The notes: a model not told the origin generated them from the letters alone. A DNA stretch of 64,000 nucleotides from DAOTXS01 sp034435055 (GCA_034435055.1 DAOTXS010000087.1:124001-188000); one strand, 5' to 3'. Positions 17,755-27,257 are shown, counted from the first letter of the stretch. Program-made: numbers and translations.

Positions 17755-18707
17755 AAACTATTTTGCTCGGGTTGATTTTTATCGCGCCCCCCTTTTTAAA
17801 AAAAATTTTGCTTCGTGGATTTTGCCACGCCAAGATTGGTCGCCACGCGGAAATCGGGTGGCTCTCGAGTGTCGTTGCGCGCAATATCGAATTGGGCGAA
17901 TTTAGTGTGGTGCGTCCGTTGACGATTATTCAATTGAAGGGTGATTTCAAACTTGGCGCAAACAGTGAGATCAGTAGTTTCAGTTTGATCTACGGCTCAT
18001 CGTCGCTTTGCATTGGCGAAAATAGTTACATCGGTCCGCAAGCGATGATCAACGTTGAAGAGCCGGTGCAACTGGGAAACGGCTCGGCGCTGGGTCCGCG
18101 CAGTATGGTGTTTACGCACGGATCGTTCTTGCCTTACACGCAAGGATATTGGGCGCGTCGTGCCGGCGTGACGCTGGGCAATCAAGTGTGGTGCGCCGCC
18201 GGCGTGTTTATCCAACCGGGCATCGAGATCGGCGATGACACTTTTGTCAATTCAATGTCGATGGTGACGCAATCGATTCCGGCTGGCTCGGTGGTGGAAG
18301 GAAATCCGGCGCGGGTGGTTACCACCATGGAACGCGTCAAACGTAAGATGACCCCCGCGCGGGTCGATGCGGCGCTTGTCCAGATTCTCAATGATTTCGC
18401 CGAAATCGGTTTGCGCCGCGAGTTAGGCATTCAAAACATCGAGACGCATCAGGCTTGTTTACGCTTTCAATGGCGCGGACGAATGTACGAACTTGCCGTG
18501 ATTCGCTCGGATGATTTTGCGATTATTCGTCCAAATTCAAATGTGCAACAGATTTTTCTCGTCAACCGACCAAACTGGATTCCGCCGGCTGGCGCGACCA
18601 TTTTTGATTTGACCACCCAGCAAACATCTTTTCGCGCCGATGTGATTCATACCGCGTTGCGTTTGTTTATGCAACGATATTTCGGTGTGCGATTTCAAGA
18701 CGCCTAA
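17751..18707 (+). CDS. Left-handed beta-helix (hexapeptide) acyltransferase-like protein
   Basis: Residues about 20-195 form an LbH domain of the WbbJ/LacA kind: 'GENSYIGPQAMINVEEPVQL', 'LGNQVWCAAGVFIQPGIEIG' and 'GSVVEGNPARVV', the usual end of sugar or maltose acetyltransferases. A catalytic-type His is visible in 'MVFTHGSF'. The last 110 residues are an alpha/beta extension I do not recognise. The N-terminus has a short hydrophobic stretch ('ILLGLIFIAPPFLKKILLRG') that could tie it to the membrane. GTG 17751 overlaps the preceding stop, so it is coupled to the deacetylase-fold gene. It probably O- or N-acylates a sugar. Confidence 0.85.
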   Translation: MKTILLGLIFIAPPFLKKILLRGFCHAKIGRHAEIGWLSSVVARNIELGEFSVVRPLTIIQLKGDFKLGANSEISSFSLIYGSSSLCIGENSYIGPQAMINVEEPVQLGNGSALGPRSMVFTHGSFLPYTQGYWARRAGVTLGNQVWCAAGVFIQPGIEIGDDTFVNSMSMVTQSIPAGSVVEGNPARVVTTMERVKRKMTPARVDAALVQILNDFAEIGLRRELGIQNIETHQACLRFQWRGRMYELAVIRSDDFAIIRPNSNVQQIFLVNRPNWIPPAGATIFDLTTQQTSFRADVIHTALRLFMQRYFGVRFQDA

Positions 18708-19871
18708 ATGACCACCGATAGTTTGACCGCAACCTCCGTCATCCAATCGTCTGCACGCGTACTTGAAACCGGCGCATCGCGCATTCTCGCCATCGATGCG
18801 TTACGCGGGATCGCGTTGATCGTGATGGCACTCGATCATGCGGCGTGGTTTGCCGGCGTTAGTTTGCAGGCGGAGACGTACGGTGGTCAGCCGGCAATGC
18901 TGGACACACCTGCGCATTGGATTTCCGGTTTGATGACGAATATCGCCGCGCCTACCTTTTGGTTATTGAGCGGATTCAGCATCGCGTTACTTGTGGCGTC
19001 GCGGCGCAAGAATGGCGAGTCGGAATGGGCGATTACCAAATTCTTGCTGATTCGCGCCAGTGTCATCATCTTGCTCGATTTGACGATCTGCCAATTTGCC
19101 TGGACCGGTAATGGACCGTACACCCATATCCTCTTGAGTATCGGGCTTGGACTGATCGTGTTGAGCGTCGCACGACTGTTACCGGTGTTTCTATTTGCTG
19201 GGCTAATGTTTGTCCTGTTGCTCGGTTATCAACTGTATCTTCCATTCGCGCCGGTTGCGCTGACACAAACGAACGATTTTTGGGGCGCGCTCTTTTTTAG
19301 CTACAGCACAAAAACGAATCCGGCAGTGGAGTATTCATTGCTGGGATGGCCCGTGTTAATGGGGCTAGGTTATGTGTTTGGGACGCAAATTCATTTGCCG
19401 ATTATGCGCCGCGCGCGATTCTGGGTGATTGTGGGTACAAGTTTACTCGTGCTCTGGTTCGTATTGCGCGCGCTGGGCAAGTTTGGTGATCTGGTTCCAT
19501 TCACACCCGGCATCGAATGGTATCGCTTTTTCATTTTGGGCAAACAACCACCGACCCTCACATTTTTCGCGTTTAACCTCGGCATCGCAATGTTGATCTT
19601 GGCCTTCCTTTATGCGCGCGGAGATGGGCTCATTCGATTTCCGGCGCAATGGCTTGTGGTTATCGGCCAAGTGTCCTTGTTCTTTTTTGTCACTCATATC
19701 ATTGTGTATGCCGCATTGAGTAAATTATTCGGCATCATTCCTTTGTCGATTCCGGGCATGATACGCGCGTACTCGTTGTGGCTCGCTGGATTAATTGTGT
19801 TATTCCCACTCGCACGCGCGTATAGATTTTTGCGTAAAGCGCATCCGCAAAGTGTGCTACGGTATTTATAA
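18708..19871 (+). CDS. DUF1624/HGSNAT-like multi-span membrane protein
   Basis: The 387-residue protein has about ten hydrophobic helices and the opening signature 'ILAIDALRGIALIVMALDHA' typical of DUF1624/heparan-alpha-glucosaminide acetyltransferase-like proteins and YeiB relatives. Family members move acetyl groups across membranes to sugars in some cases, but the bacterial function is mostly unproven. Its ATG directly follows the stop of the hexapeptide gene (TAAATG), so the two are coupled and may act together in acylation. It ends this block; an untranslated gap of 138 bp follows. Confidence 0.8.
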   Translation: MTTDSLTATSVIQSSARVLETGASRILAIDALRGIALIVMALDHAAWFAGVSLQAETYGGQPAMLDTPAHWISGLMTNIAAPTFWLLSGFSIALLVASRRKNGESEWAITKFLLIRASVIILLDLTICQFAWTGNGPYTHILLSIGLGLIVLSVARLLPVFLFAGLMFVLLLGYQLYLPFAPVALTQTNDFWGALFFSYSTKTNPAVEYSLLGWPVLMGLGYVFGTQIHLPIMRRARFWVIVGTSLLVLWFVLRALGKFGDLVPFTPGIEWYRFFILGKQPPTLTFFAFNLGIAMLILAFLYARGDGLIRFPAQWLVVIGQVSLFFFVTHIIVYAALSKLFGIIPLSIPGMIRAYSLWLAGLIVLFPLARAYRFLRKAHPQSVLRYL

Positions 19872-19939
19872 GTATTCTCTATTATGGCTTGTTTGAACAT
19901 ACCCCCCAAATGGGGGATAGACGTTTTTGCCAATTGAAG

Positions 19940-19951
19940 GCACAATTGTGC
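19940..19951. promoter_or_regulatory. Perfect 12-bp palindrome, possible operator
   Basis: GCACAATTGTGC is a perfect inverted repeat in the 138 bp gap upstream of the PQQ-propeller gene, 59 bp before its ATG. A C5/G5 run pair with an AAAT loop lies just upstream (about 19900-19915) and could be a weak hairpin. An operator is only suggested by symmetry and location. Confidence 0.25.
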
Positions 19952-20009
19952 TGGAGCAAAGAGGCTTTCCTTCACAGTGATTGGTGGATCTAGAAATGTG
20001 AGGAGGCAC

Positions 20010-22160
20010 ATGCCAGCACGTTCAAAAGTCAATTTGGTTGCAAGTGTTTTCGCTTTTACCTTGACACTTTGGATCGCAATTGCTTTCGTTACCCAGTCCT
20101 TTCCCTTTAACCCCCACGTCGTCGCCGCAAGTTTTCTTCCAAATCCTGCAAACTCAAATTATGGGCAATTACCTCCTGCGCCTCAAGTCGCAGATAGTGT
20201 ATATTTGCCTTTAATTCTGCGCTCGCCTACGCCGGTACCTACTCCAACTCCCGTGTACGTACCGACCGGTGAGTGGACGCAACATGCCCACGATGCACAA
20301 CGGACTAGTTTTACTGACCAAGTGGTGGCAACGCCTTGGCGCTGGAAATGGGCGTGGAATGGTCCCGATGCATCTGGGGGGATCAGCGTGGGTAAAACCG
20401 GATTGCCACGCAACAGCCAGCCGGTGACTGGCGGAGGCCGTGTCTATATCGCCGCCGGCAGTCGCGGGGTGTATGCGCTCAATAACACCAATGGTTCTGT
20501 AGCGTGGAATCGTAGTCCGGGAGGGAATATCAATTCCACTCCCGCTTACGACAGTCAAACTCAGGCACTGTTCGTTGTGTCTAGCAACGGAACATTGTAC
20601 AAACTGGATGCGGCGACAGGGAATACACTGGGACAATTTGCATCTGGCGCATCCAGCACCTTGCCGCTTCCGCCAGCCGTGATCAGTGATCGCGTTTTCT
20701 TCTCGATGGGGAATCGAGTTTACGCGATCAATAAATCGACGATGGCGCAGATTTGGGCGTATGAGGCGGGTTCGCCAGTGCATACGCCGCCGGCATATTC
20801 GCCTTCGCGTAATCGAGTAATCGCAGTATCGCAGGATTTGTACGTTCACGCGATTAATAACAGTAACGGTACGCGCGCGTGGCGCGTGAAACCTACCACT
20901 CGCACCGGCGGCGATCCGGGATCATCGAACACTAGCTTGGCGGAAGCTTTCTATGGCTGGCCTGTGATCGCTGAAGTGCATGGTTACGTTCTCGTCAAAT
21001 ACCGTCTGGATTGGCAAGCGTTGTGGGGAATTTGGAGTCCTTGGCCCAGTAATAATTCCACAATGCGCTCGATGCTCCAAGCGAATCCCGCGTATCAGGC
21101 GCTGTTAGCATTAGATTTAGACGATGGCGCGGTACCGTTTATTGCCAACGTTGGACATGGTGGTTATGGAGATGGTGGCTATCTGCCAATGGGACCACAA
21201 CCGGTCGTCAAACGATTTGCGAATGGACAAGAAGTTGCGTATGTTGTGATGCGCGGGTCTCCTTGTGATGCGAGTCCGTGCGATGGTCGCTGGGATTCGC
21301 ATTTGGGCGAAATGCTTTTGGATAACACGACTGTCTCGGGCTATCAAGCCGGCGATGTTCGCTTTATGCGCAACACATTTTTTCCATCGGATGAACAAGT
21401 GAATATCAGTATGTCCGGGGATATGATTTTCGGCGGCCATTGGGCTTTCGGTCTGGCGCATCAAATCACGGATCGATCAGCTGCCAAGGGCACTGGGACG
21501 AATCCAATTGCTACTATTGATCTGCCTCACATCTCTGTTTCAGATAATCATGCGCCATTTAGTGCGTCACACTATTTTTCTGATCGATTGTGTGCTGAGA
21601 ATTGTGCGCGTGTATATCCACCCGGCTTTTATATCTATTATACCTCTGCCGCAATCTATGACCAATATTGGTCAGAGTATGCTAGCTGGGTGGTGAGTAA
21701 TAACACAATTTTCTTTGTCAGCACGGATGGCGCTGTCGTAGCACTTGAAAACGGCAATCCAACTGCTGCCCCTGTCCGGGACTCGGTTGCCAGCATCAGT
21801 ATCTCATCTAACCAGCCAATATCATCACCGATATTGACAACCAATGACGCAATCGACGTTGATAGAGTTGTACCATACACGCAAGCCAGCGATTACGCAG
21901 GCAAAACGGTTACGGTTGAGGGCACAATCAAATTTTTGTTCAATAACTATCTTGCTGTCTATCTTGGCTTTGAAAATCCTCATCAAGGTGCGTTCAAAGT
22001 ACGTATCTTGAAAGAAAATTGGGGAAATTTTGGTTCTCCGCCAGAGACCGTCTATCGGTTAGGGCAACGCATTCGCGTGACCGGCACCATTACGTGGTAT
22101 CAAGGTGATCCGGTGATCTATGTGAGCCAGCCCTCAGCGATCAGGGATGCAGGACCATAG
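20010..22160 (+). CDS. Secreted PQQ-like beta-propeller protein with C-terminal OB-fold
   Basis: ATG 20010 is chosen because AGGAGG ends a few bases upstream; an in-frame upstream ATG lacks a site. The 716-residue product has a signal peptide (about residues 8-30), the motif 'VYLPLILRSPTPVPTPTPVY' as a stalk, then quinoprotein-like propeller blades ('RVYIAAGSRGVYALNNTNG', 'VVSSNGTLYKLDAATGN', 'RVFFSMGNRVYAINKST'). A four-Cys insertion occurs ('SPCDASPCDG'; 'LCAENCARVY'). The last 110 residues are OB-fold-like ('KTVTVEGTIKFLFNN', 'RVTGTITWYQGDPVIYVSQP'). It probably binds a surface ligand. It ends at a terminator, so it closes a transcription unit. Confidence 0.8.
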   Translation: MPARSKVNLVASVFAFTLTLWIAIAFVTQSFPFNPHVVAASFLPNPANSNYGQLPPAPQVADSVYLPLILRSPTPVPTPTPVYVPTGEWTQHAHDAQRTSFTDQVVATPWRWKWAWNGPDASGGISVGKTGLPRNSQPVTGGGRVYIAAGSRGVYALNNTNGSVAWNRSPGGNINSTPAYDSQTQALFVVSSNGTLYKLDAATGNTLGQFASGASSTLPLPPAVISDRVFFSMGNRVYAINKSTMAQIWAYEAGSPVHTPPAYSPSRNRVIAVSQDLYVHAINNSNGTRAWRVKPTTRTGGDPGSSNTSLAEAFYGWPVIAEVHGYVLVKYRLDWQALWGIWSPWPSNNSTMRSMLQANPAYQALLALDLDDGAVPFIANVGHGGYGDGGYLPMGPQPVVKRFANGQEVAYVVMRGSPCDASPCDGRWDSHLGEMLLDNTTVSGYQAGDVRFMRNTFFPSDEQVNISMSGDMIFGGHWAFGLAHQITDRSAAKGTGTNPIATIDLPHISVSDNHAPFSASHYFSDRLCAENCARVYPPGFYIYYTSAAIYDQYWSEYASWVVSNNTIFFVSTDGAVVALENGNPTAAPVRDSVASISISSNQPISSPILTTNDAIDVDRVVPYTQASDYAGKTVTVEGTIKFLFNNYLAVYLGFENPHQGAFKVRILKENWGNFGSPPETVYRLGQRIRVTGTITWYQGDPVIYVSQPSAIRDAGP

Positions 22161-22185
22161 TCATACAAAATCTATGATTGGATGA

Positions 22186-22219
22186 AAGACGCAAGTCAGT
22201 CTATCTGAACTTGCGTCTT
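22186..22219 (+). terminator. Rho-independent-type terminator after the PQQ-propeller gene
   Basis: An 11-bp perfect stem, AAGACGCAAGT (22186-22196) with ACTTGCGTCTT (22209-22219), has a 12-base loop and is followed by a T/G-rich run, GTTTGTGTT. It lies 26 bp after the stop codon. Confidence 0.7.
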
Positions 22220-22584
22220 GTTTGTGTTCGTCAGCAGAAACGCTCAAATGACGGACGAAGTGTTTCTCCAATTGGCAAATCCTACCTATGAACCACAAGT
22301 CGTTTTCCGAACCTTGAGATTCGTTTTGCAGGTGCTATTGCATAATCCCATCCTCTGCAGTATACTTGCACTACAGATATTCATGGTCAATGGATTTTCT
22401 CTTGGGTAGTATTTGTAAGACAAATACGGCGTCAGTTTTGGCAAATAAATGCATGTGTATTTTTGTCTAGTATACTGCTATCTTTTTAACGAGATGTTTC
22501 CAATCACCATCTAGTGAGCCAGAAGGTGAGGTATTCATTTGTGAGTTTATCTTCACTGTTGGATAATTCTTAGGAGATTGAAAA
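22220..22584 (+). promoter_or_regulatory. Noncoding 365-bp gap with candidate promoter before the carbamoyltransferase operon
   Basis: No convincing gene is seen. A 63-codon frame at 22218-22409 lacks a ribosome site and any recognisable sequence. A candidate sigma-70 pair is TTGCAT (22338-22343), 17 bp, TATACT (22361-22366). Another TATACT occurs at 22471-22476 without a fitting -35. The stretch is AT-richer than the flanking genes. Transcription of the carbamoyltransferase group probably begins here, because a terminator lies upstream. Confidence 0.4.
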
Positions 22585-22806
22585 ATGACTTTCTTGCAAC
22601 GTATTTGGAGTAAATGGAAGCAGTTTGGTCGCTGGATGGGTGACAATGTGGCACGAGGTGTATTTACGCTCTTTTATTTTATCATTGCCTTGCCGTTTGG
22701 GCTGATAGCAAAATTGGGTTCAGATTTTTCCAGGAAAAAAAGTCCTACTTGGTTACCGAGGGTCGAGAGCGACAACTCGCTCGAGGCAGCGCGGAGGCTA
22801 TTCTAA
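22585..22806 (+). CDS. Short SxtJ-like membrane protein
   Basis: This 73-residue peptide has one hydrophobic helix ('GVFTLFYFIIALPFGLIAKL') and a C-terminus 'SPTWLPRVESDNSLEAARRL'. The 'FGL...L...W.PR...E.ARR.F' ending resembles SxtJ-type proteins encoded next to carbamoyltransferases, although SxtJ relatives are usually longer with more spans, so this is a minimal form. Its TAA overlaps the ATG of the carbamoyltransferase (TAATG), and AGGAGATTG lies upstream of its own start. Probably a membrane partner of the transferase; the role in the family is not established. Confidence 0.65.
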   Translation: MTFLQRIWSKWKQFGRWMGDNVARGVFTLFYFIIALPFGLIAKLGSDFSRKKSPTWLPRVESDNSLEAARRLF

Positions 22807-24596
22807 TGTATATCTTGGGAATCTCTTGCTACTACCATGATGCCGCCGCCGCTTTGCTGAACGATGGCGTGTTAGTTGCTGCAGCCGAAGAAGAGCGTTT
22901 TACACGCAAAAAACACGATTACGCTTTTCCCGAACAAGCCATCAATTTTTGTTTGCGCCAAGCCGGGATTCGGAGCGAGGATTTGGATTATGTGGTTTTC
23001 TATGAAAAACCACTAGTCAAATTTGAACGAATATTGATGACAACCTTGGGGATGTATCCCAAGGCGTGGCGTGTTTTTCGCGAAGCAATGATCACCTGGT
23101 TTAGCGAAAAGCTGTGGCTCAAGGGCTTGATTATTCGCAAGTTACGCTTGCCGGCTGAAAAAATTTTGTTTGTCGATCATCATCTCTCGCACGCCGCAAG
23201 CGCTTTTTTCTGTTCCCCCTTTGATCAAGCGGCAATTCTTACCGTAGATGGCGTGGGTGAATGGACGACTGCGGCGTTAGGATGCGCCCAAGCGGATTGG
23301 ATGGGAGATGGCAGATCAAACATTACTCTTGAAAGTGAGATACGTTTTCCTCACTCGCTAGGATTACTCTATTCTGCCTTTACGGCGTTCCTTGGTTTTG
23401 AAGTCAACGAAGGTGAATACAAGGTGATGGGGATGGCGCCATATGGTGAACCGCGCTATTTGGATGATGTGGGCAAGTTAATCCATGTGGGGGATGATGG
23501 CAGTTTTCAATTGAACTTGGATTATTTTGAATTCACACATTCAACCGAACAAACTTACAGTCGACGATTTCTGGACCTGTTTGGTGAGCCGCGTAAAAAA
23601 GAATCGGAATTCTACACGGTTGGCACGCATCCCAAACAAGATCATCCTAAATGGGACAATCGAATTGCCGAACAGAACCAACGGTACGCGGATATTGCGG
23701 CGAGTATTCAGCGAACGACAGAAGAAGTCTTACTCAAGATGGCGAAGACGGCGTATGCCCGCACTGGTTTGAAGAAATTATGTATGGCCGGCGGGGTTGC
23801 GCTGAATAGCGTGGCAAACGGTCGAATCATCAAAGAAACACCTTTTGAGGAGGTGTTTATCCAGCCTGCCGCCGGTGATTCGGGAGGGGCTTTAGGCGCG
23901 GCGCTCTATGCTTATCATGTTTTGCTGGCGCAACCGCGCAAATTTGTTCTTGAACATGCTTACTGGGGTGAAGAATTTTCAGACTCGGCAATCCAAACGT
24001 TTTTAGATCAGCAAGGGATCAGGTACGAAAAGATCGAAAATGAAAACAAACTCATCGATCGCGTTGTGGACGCACTGTTGCAACAACAAGTCGTGGGGTG
24101 GTATACCGGCAGATTCGAATGGGGACCGCGTGCCTTGGGCAATCGAAGCATACTGGCAGACCCGCGCCGCGCAGAGATGAAAGACATTGTCAATACTAAG
24201 ATCAAGTTCCGTGAACCTTTTCGCCCATTTGCGCCGGTTATCCTTGAACACCGTGCATCCGAATTTTTTGATTTCGAAAATCTGGAACGTTATTATCCCG
24301 CACGCTATATGCTGCTGGTGCATAAATTCAAAGAGGGTAAGGGACAGTTGGTTGGCGCAGTGAATCACCGTGGGACAGGGCGGTTGCAAACCATTCGCCG
24401 CGAGACCAATTCACGTTATTACGACATCGTAGATAAGTTCGGTCAAGCAACCGGTATTCCGGTCGTTATGAATACTTCATTCAATCTGCGAGGTGAGCCA
24501 ATCGTCGCTTCGCCGGCCAATGCCTATTGGACGTTTAGCCACAGCGGTATCGATTTGCTTGTGATGCAAGATTACCTTGTTACCAAGGGGGGATAA
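22806..24596 (+). CDS. Carbamoyltransferase (NodU/CmcH/SxtI family)
   Basis: The enzyme transfers a carbamoyl group from carbamoyl phosphate via carbamoyl-AMP to a hydroxyl, here probably on a sugar. Residues 1-350 form the ASKHA-like TobZ/Kae1 half: 'ILGISCYYHDAAAALL', 'EERFTRKKHD', 'VDHHLSHAASAF', 'ILTVDGVGEWTTAAL' and 'LCMAGGVALNSVANGRI'. The C-terminal YrdC-like half has 'WGPRALGNRSILADPR' and 'VVMNTSFNLRGEPIV'. All family landmarks are present. ATG 22806 overlaps the preceding stop; a frame extending upstream to 22749 overlaps the SxtJ-like gene and is unlikely. The conserved small partners on both sides support a single functional unit. Confidence 0.95.
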   Translation: MYILGISCYYHDAAAALLNDGVLVAAAEEERFTRKKHDYAFPEQAINFCLRQAGIRSEDLDYVVFYEKPLVKFERILMTTLGMYPKAWRVFREAMITWFSEKLWLKGLIIRKLRLPAEKILFVDHHLSHAASAFFCSPFDQAAILTVDGVGEWTTAALGCAQADWMGDGRSNITLESEIRFPHSLGLLYSAFTAFLGFEVNEGEYKVMGMAPYGEPRYLDDVGKLIHVGDDGSFQLNLDYFEFTHSTEQTYSRRFLDLFGEPRKKESEFYTVGTHPKQDHPKWDNRIAEQNQRYADIAASIQRTTEEVLLKMAKTAYARTGLKKLCMAGGVALNSVANGRIIKETPFEEVFIQPAAGDSGGALGAALYAYHVLLAQPRKFVLEHAYWGEEFSDSAIQTFLDQQGIRYEKIENENKLIDRVVDALLQQQVVGWYTGRFEWGPRALGNRSILADPRRAEMKDIVNTKIKFREPFRPFAPVILEHRASEFFDFENLERYYPARYMLLVHKFKEGKGQLVGAVNHRGTGRLQTIRRETNSRYYDIVDKFGQATGIPVVMNTSFNLRGEPIVASPANAYWTFSHSGIDLLVMQDYLVTKGG

Positions 24597-24597
24597 A

Positions 24598-24780
24598 ATG
24601 AAAACCTGGTTGAGCGCTTTTCTTTCCAACACCGGTGTAGTCGGCGAGATTTTTATCTATCTCTGGAAAAACAAACAATGGTGGCTTATACCTATGGTCA
24701 TCGTATTGGTGATCTTTGGAGTCTTGTTGATATTTGCCGCCGCTTCTGGTGTAGGTCCCTTCATATACACCTTGTTTTAA
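24598..24780 (+). CDS. DUF5989-family small membrane protein
   Basis: Sixty residues with one strong membrane helix. 'EIFIYLWKNKQWWLIPMVIV' followed by 'GVGPFIYTLF' matches the pattern of DUF5989 proteins, which accompany NodU-like carbamoyltransferases and SxtJ. The ATG lies one base after the carbamoyltransferase stop (TAAAATG). Its function is unknown; tight linkage suggests it helps the transferase act at the membrane. Confidence 0.8.
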   Translation: MKTWLSAFLSNTGVVGEIFIYLWKNKQWWLIPMVIVLVIFGVLLIFAAASGVGPFIYTLF

Positions 24781-24917
24781 TCGCTACGTTGGTCATCAAC
24801 CAGGTTCATCCTGTCCGGTGCGTTGCCACAATTTGGCGAAACGCGGGCGCAAAGCATGTCGGCGCTCGTACTTGTGATTTATCGGAAATGATATCTGGCT
24901 ACAGTGGATCGTCGGAA

Positions 24918-24943
24918 CAATCCGCCATTTTAGTGGCGGATTG
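24918..24943 (+). terminator. Hairpin, possible terminator after the carbamoyltransferase group
   Basis: CAATCCGCCA (24918-24927) pairs perfectly with TGGCGGATTG (24934-24943) around the loop TTTTAG. The following sequence, AGTTTGCTGG, has no long T-run, so termination may be weak. It separates the carbamoyltransferase group from the SGNH genes. Confidence 0.5.
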
Positions 24944-24978
24944 AGTTTGCTGGGGCGTGTAAAGCAGGAGGCAGGACT

Positions 24979-26142
24979 ATGCGGACTGTCGTCGGCCGAT
25001 TGATTCTGATTGTCTTGGGAGGATTCTTTGGGCTTGTTTGCTTGGAGATTGGTATTCGTGGACTGCACTTGGAGAAAGATACATTTTGGGAACCCCATCC
25101 TCTCTATGGTTACTTTCATATTCCCAATCGAGAGGGTTGGTGGTTTTCTCCGGAATTTCAGGTCAAGGTTAAGATCAATTCAAAAGGACTAAGAAACCGG
25201 GAAATCGGGTACGAAAAACCTGCCGGCGTAACTCGAATCCTAATTTTAGGTGATTCGATGACAGAGGGAATTCAGGTTCCCATGGAGGAAACATTTTCAG
25301 CACTGTTGGAAGCCCGCTTGAATCAATCGGGTTCTGCGAAATTTGAGGTGATCAACGCGGGTGTATCTCACTTTGGCACCGATAATGAGGTTCTTTATTT
25401 TCAGAACGAAGGATACAAATACCAACCCGATATTGTCATCCTGGCTTTTCTCACTACCAACGATGTGATGGACAATAGTTTTGAACTGAGTAGGACGAGT
25501 CCATATTACGTTTTAGGCGATGGCAGTCGATTAGGGCTAAAGAATTTTCCCTTACAATTGGACGAGAGCCCGTTCAATAGATTGCGGTTATTCTTGGGTA
25601 CGAATGTGCAATCGTACAATTTTTTTTCGCGCTCAATCCGCGCGCAGGCACCACGGATTGCACAAATCTTGCAATCGTTTGGTGTTATGCATCAAGGAAC
25701 AACACAAGGTATCCCGACGGATTTCTTTGTGTACGCACCTCAGTATGATGCTAAATGGGATGAGGCATGGGAAATCACTAGGCGATTAATCATGCAACTT
25801 AAGCAGGATGTCGAAGCCCAACGGGCGAGATTCCTGGTTGTGGTTTTTAGTCCACAATTCGTGCATGTGCGTGAGCAAAACTGGCAAGATTATTTGAATG
25901 CGATTCCTGCTATGAAGGAGCGGGCTTGGGATGTTGATAAACCTGACCGACTCATCACGGATTTTTTAAAAACAGAGCAAATCCCTTATCTGCAAACTAT
26001 AAACTATTTTCAGGCGGAAGCAAAACGTACGTCACAGTTGCTCTATTTTCCTGCGGATGGGCATTTGAATCAGGCGGGGCATCGTTTGGCGGCGCAATTA
26101 ATATGGGAGCAAATAAATCGCTTGAACCTACTGCTGCCGTAA
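24979..26142 (+). CDS. SGNH/GDSL-family hydrolase with N-terminal membrane anchor, copy 1
   Basis: The 387-residue protein starts with a hydrophobic helix (about 8-27), placing the rest outside. Block I is 'ILILGDSMTEGIQVPMEETF' with the nucleophile Ser in GDS. Block III is 'AFLTTNDVMD' (Asn in TND), and the catalytic Asp/His pair is 'DGHLNQAGHRLA'. This is the esterase/acyltransferase fold of DltD/AlgX-like and carbohydrate esterase proteins, so it may add or remove acyl groups on the polysaccharide. Thirty-two base pairs separate it from a paralog. Confidence 0.85.
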   Translation: MRTVVGRLILIVLGGFFGLVCLEIGIRGLHLEKDTFWEPHPLYGYFHIPNREGWWFSPEFQVKVKINSKGLRNREIGYEKPAGVTRILILGDSMTEGIQVPMEETFSALLEARLNQSGSAKFEVINAGVSHFGTDNEVLYFQNEGYKYQPDIVILAFLTTNDVMDNSFELSRTSPYYVLGDGSRLGLKNFPLQLDESPFNRLRLFLGTNVQSYNFFSRSIRAQAPRIAQILQSFGVMHQGTTQGIPTDFFVYAPQYDAKWDEAWEITRRLIMQLKQDVEAQRARFLVVVFSPQFVHVREQNWQDYLNAIPAMKERAWDVDKPDRLITDFLKTEQIPYLQTINYFQAEAKRTSQLLYFPADGHLNQAGHRLAAQLIWEQINRLNLLLP

Positions 26143-26174
26143 AGTGGACGTTTCCTCTTTACACAGAGGTTTAG

Positions 26175-27257
26175 ATGACGCATGCCAAGAAAACTCTGTT
26201 TATCAATCTGTCGATTTCCCTAATCACCGTTGGGTTGTGTTTAGGAGGGCTCGAACTAATCGCCCAAAAATGGGAATATGATTTATCGCAAGGTCCGTTG
26301 GGATGGGAGCTAGTCGCGTCGCGCCGATTTAAGATACAACCAAGTGGTAATCCTGAAATTAATGCACTGTTACGTCCCAATATGGATTATCTCTGGGAAG
26401 GTGTGCCTGTTCATATTAACTCGCAAGGGTTACGTGATGTAGAACATAGTGTTGAAAAGAGCAGAGGAGTATACCGAGTTCTTTGTCTTGGTGATTCAGT
26501 GGCTTTTGGCTGGGAAATTCCGCTCGGAGATACGTATGCCAAGCAATTGGAAAAACTGTTGAATTCGATGGACGGTATATCCTATCAAGTCATCAATGCA
26601 GGCATCTTGGGTTGGGACTTGCCGATTGAGTATGCCTATTTTAAACAAACGGGGATCAGATATGAACCTGACTTGATAATTGCTGAGGTAACGGTCTTCA
26701 ACGATATCTATCATACAACTTATATTATCCCCCCGCCATCTCCAATTGAATGGCTCAGGGCAAATACTTACTCTTGGGGGTTTCTTTCGACCCAGGTTCA
26801 GATTATGCGTGATCGATTCAAAATTACTGCGCGCCAATCTTCCCCGGAGCTTGCCAAGCCGGATCCTCCATTTCCATTGGATGAGAGAGACCCGATTTGG
26901 GATCAGTACATTCGGAGTCCTATCTTGAGGATGAACGAGCTGGCTAAACAAAAAAACGCTGGTTTTTTGCTGGTGGTCTTTCCTACCGAGACTCAAGTGC
27001 ACAGAGCTAGCGCTGGATATCCCACGACAGCCCAGCAGGTAATCCGAAAACTTGGGGAAGAAAATGACATTGTGACGATTGATCTCTTGCCTATTTTTCA
27101 ACAGACCGATGACTGTAATTTACGCCAAGTTGAGATAGAGAAACCCTGTCCTTTGTTTGCTGATTCATCATCTCACCCCAGCGCATTGGGACATCGTTTG
27201 GCGGCGGAAGCAATCCTCCAGGCGATTAAAGAAAATCGATTACTTAGTCCTCATTGA
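26175..27257 (+). CDS. SGNH/GDSL-family hydrolase with N-terminal membrane anchor, copy 2
   Basis: Paralog of the preceding gene (360 residues). An N-terminal hydrophobic helix is followed by 'RVLCLGDSVAFGWEIPLGDT' (block I), 'AEVTVFNDIYH' in place of the TND block, and 'DSSSHPSALGHRLAAEAI' with the catalytic Asp/His region. The N-x-D spacing at block III is less typical than in copy 1. Divergence between the two suggests different acyl or sugar specificity. The acyl carrier protein gene begins 45 bp downstream, linking these hydrolases to an acyl-group pathway. Confidence 0.82.
   Translation: MTHAKKTLFINLSISLITVGLCLGGLELIAQKWEYDLSQGPLGWELVASRRFKIQPSGNPEINALLRPNMDYLWEGVPVHINSQGLRDVEHSVEKSRGVYRVLCLGDSVAFGWEIPLGDTYAKQLEKLLNSMDGISYQVINAGILGWDLPIEYAYFKQTGIRYEPDLIIAEVTVFNDIYHTTYIIPPPSPIEWLRANTYSWGFLSTQVQIMRDRFKITARQSSPELAKPDPPFPLDERDPIWDQYIRSPILRMNELAKQKNAGFLLVVFPTETQVHRASAGYPTTAQQVIRKLGEENDIVTIDLLPIFQQTDDCNLRQVEIEKPCPLFADSSSHPSALGHRLAAEAILQAIKENRLLSPH

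Noticed and set aside
22218..22409. 63-codon frame after the terminator
   Set aside because: No ribosome site, no recognisable sequence, and it starts inside the probable termination region.
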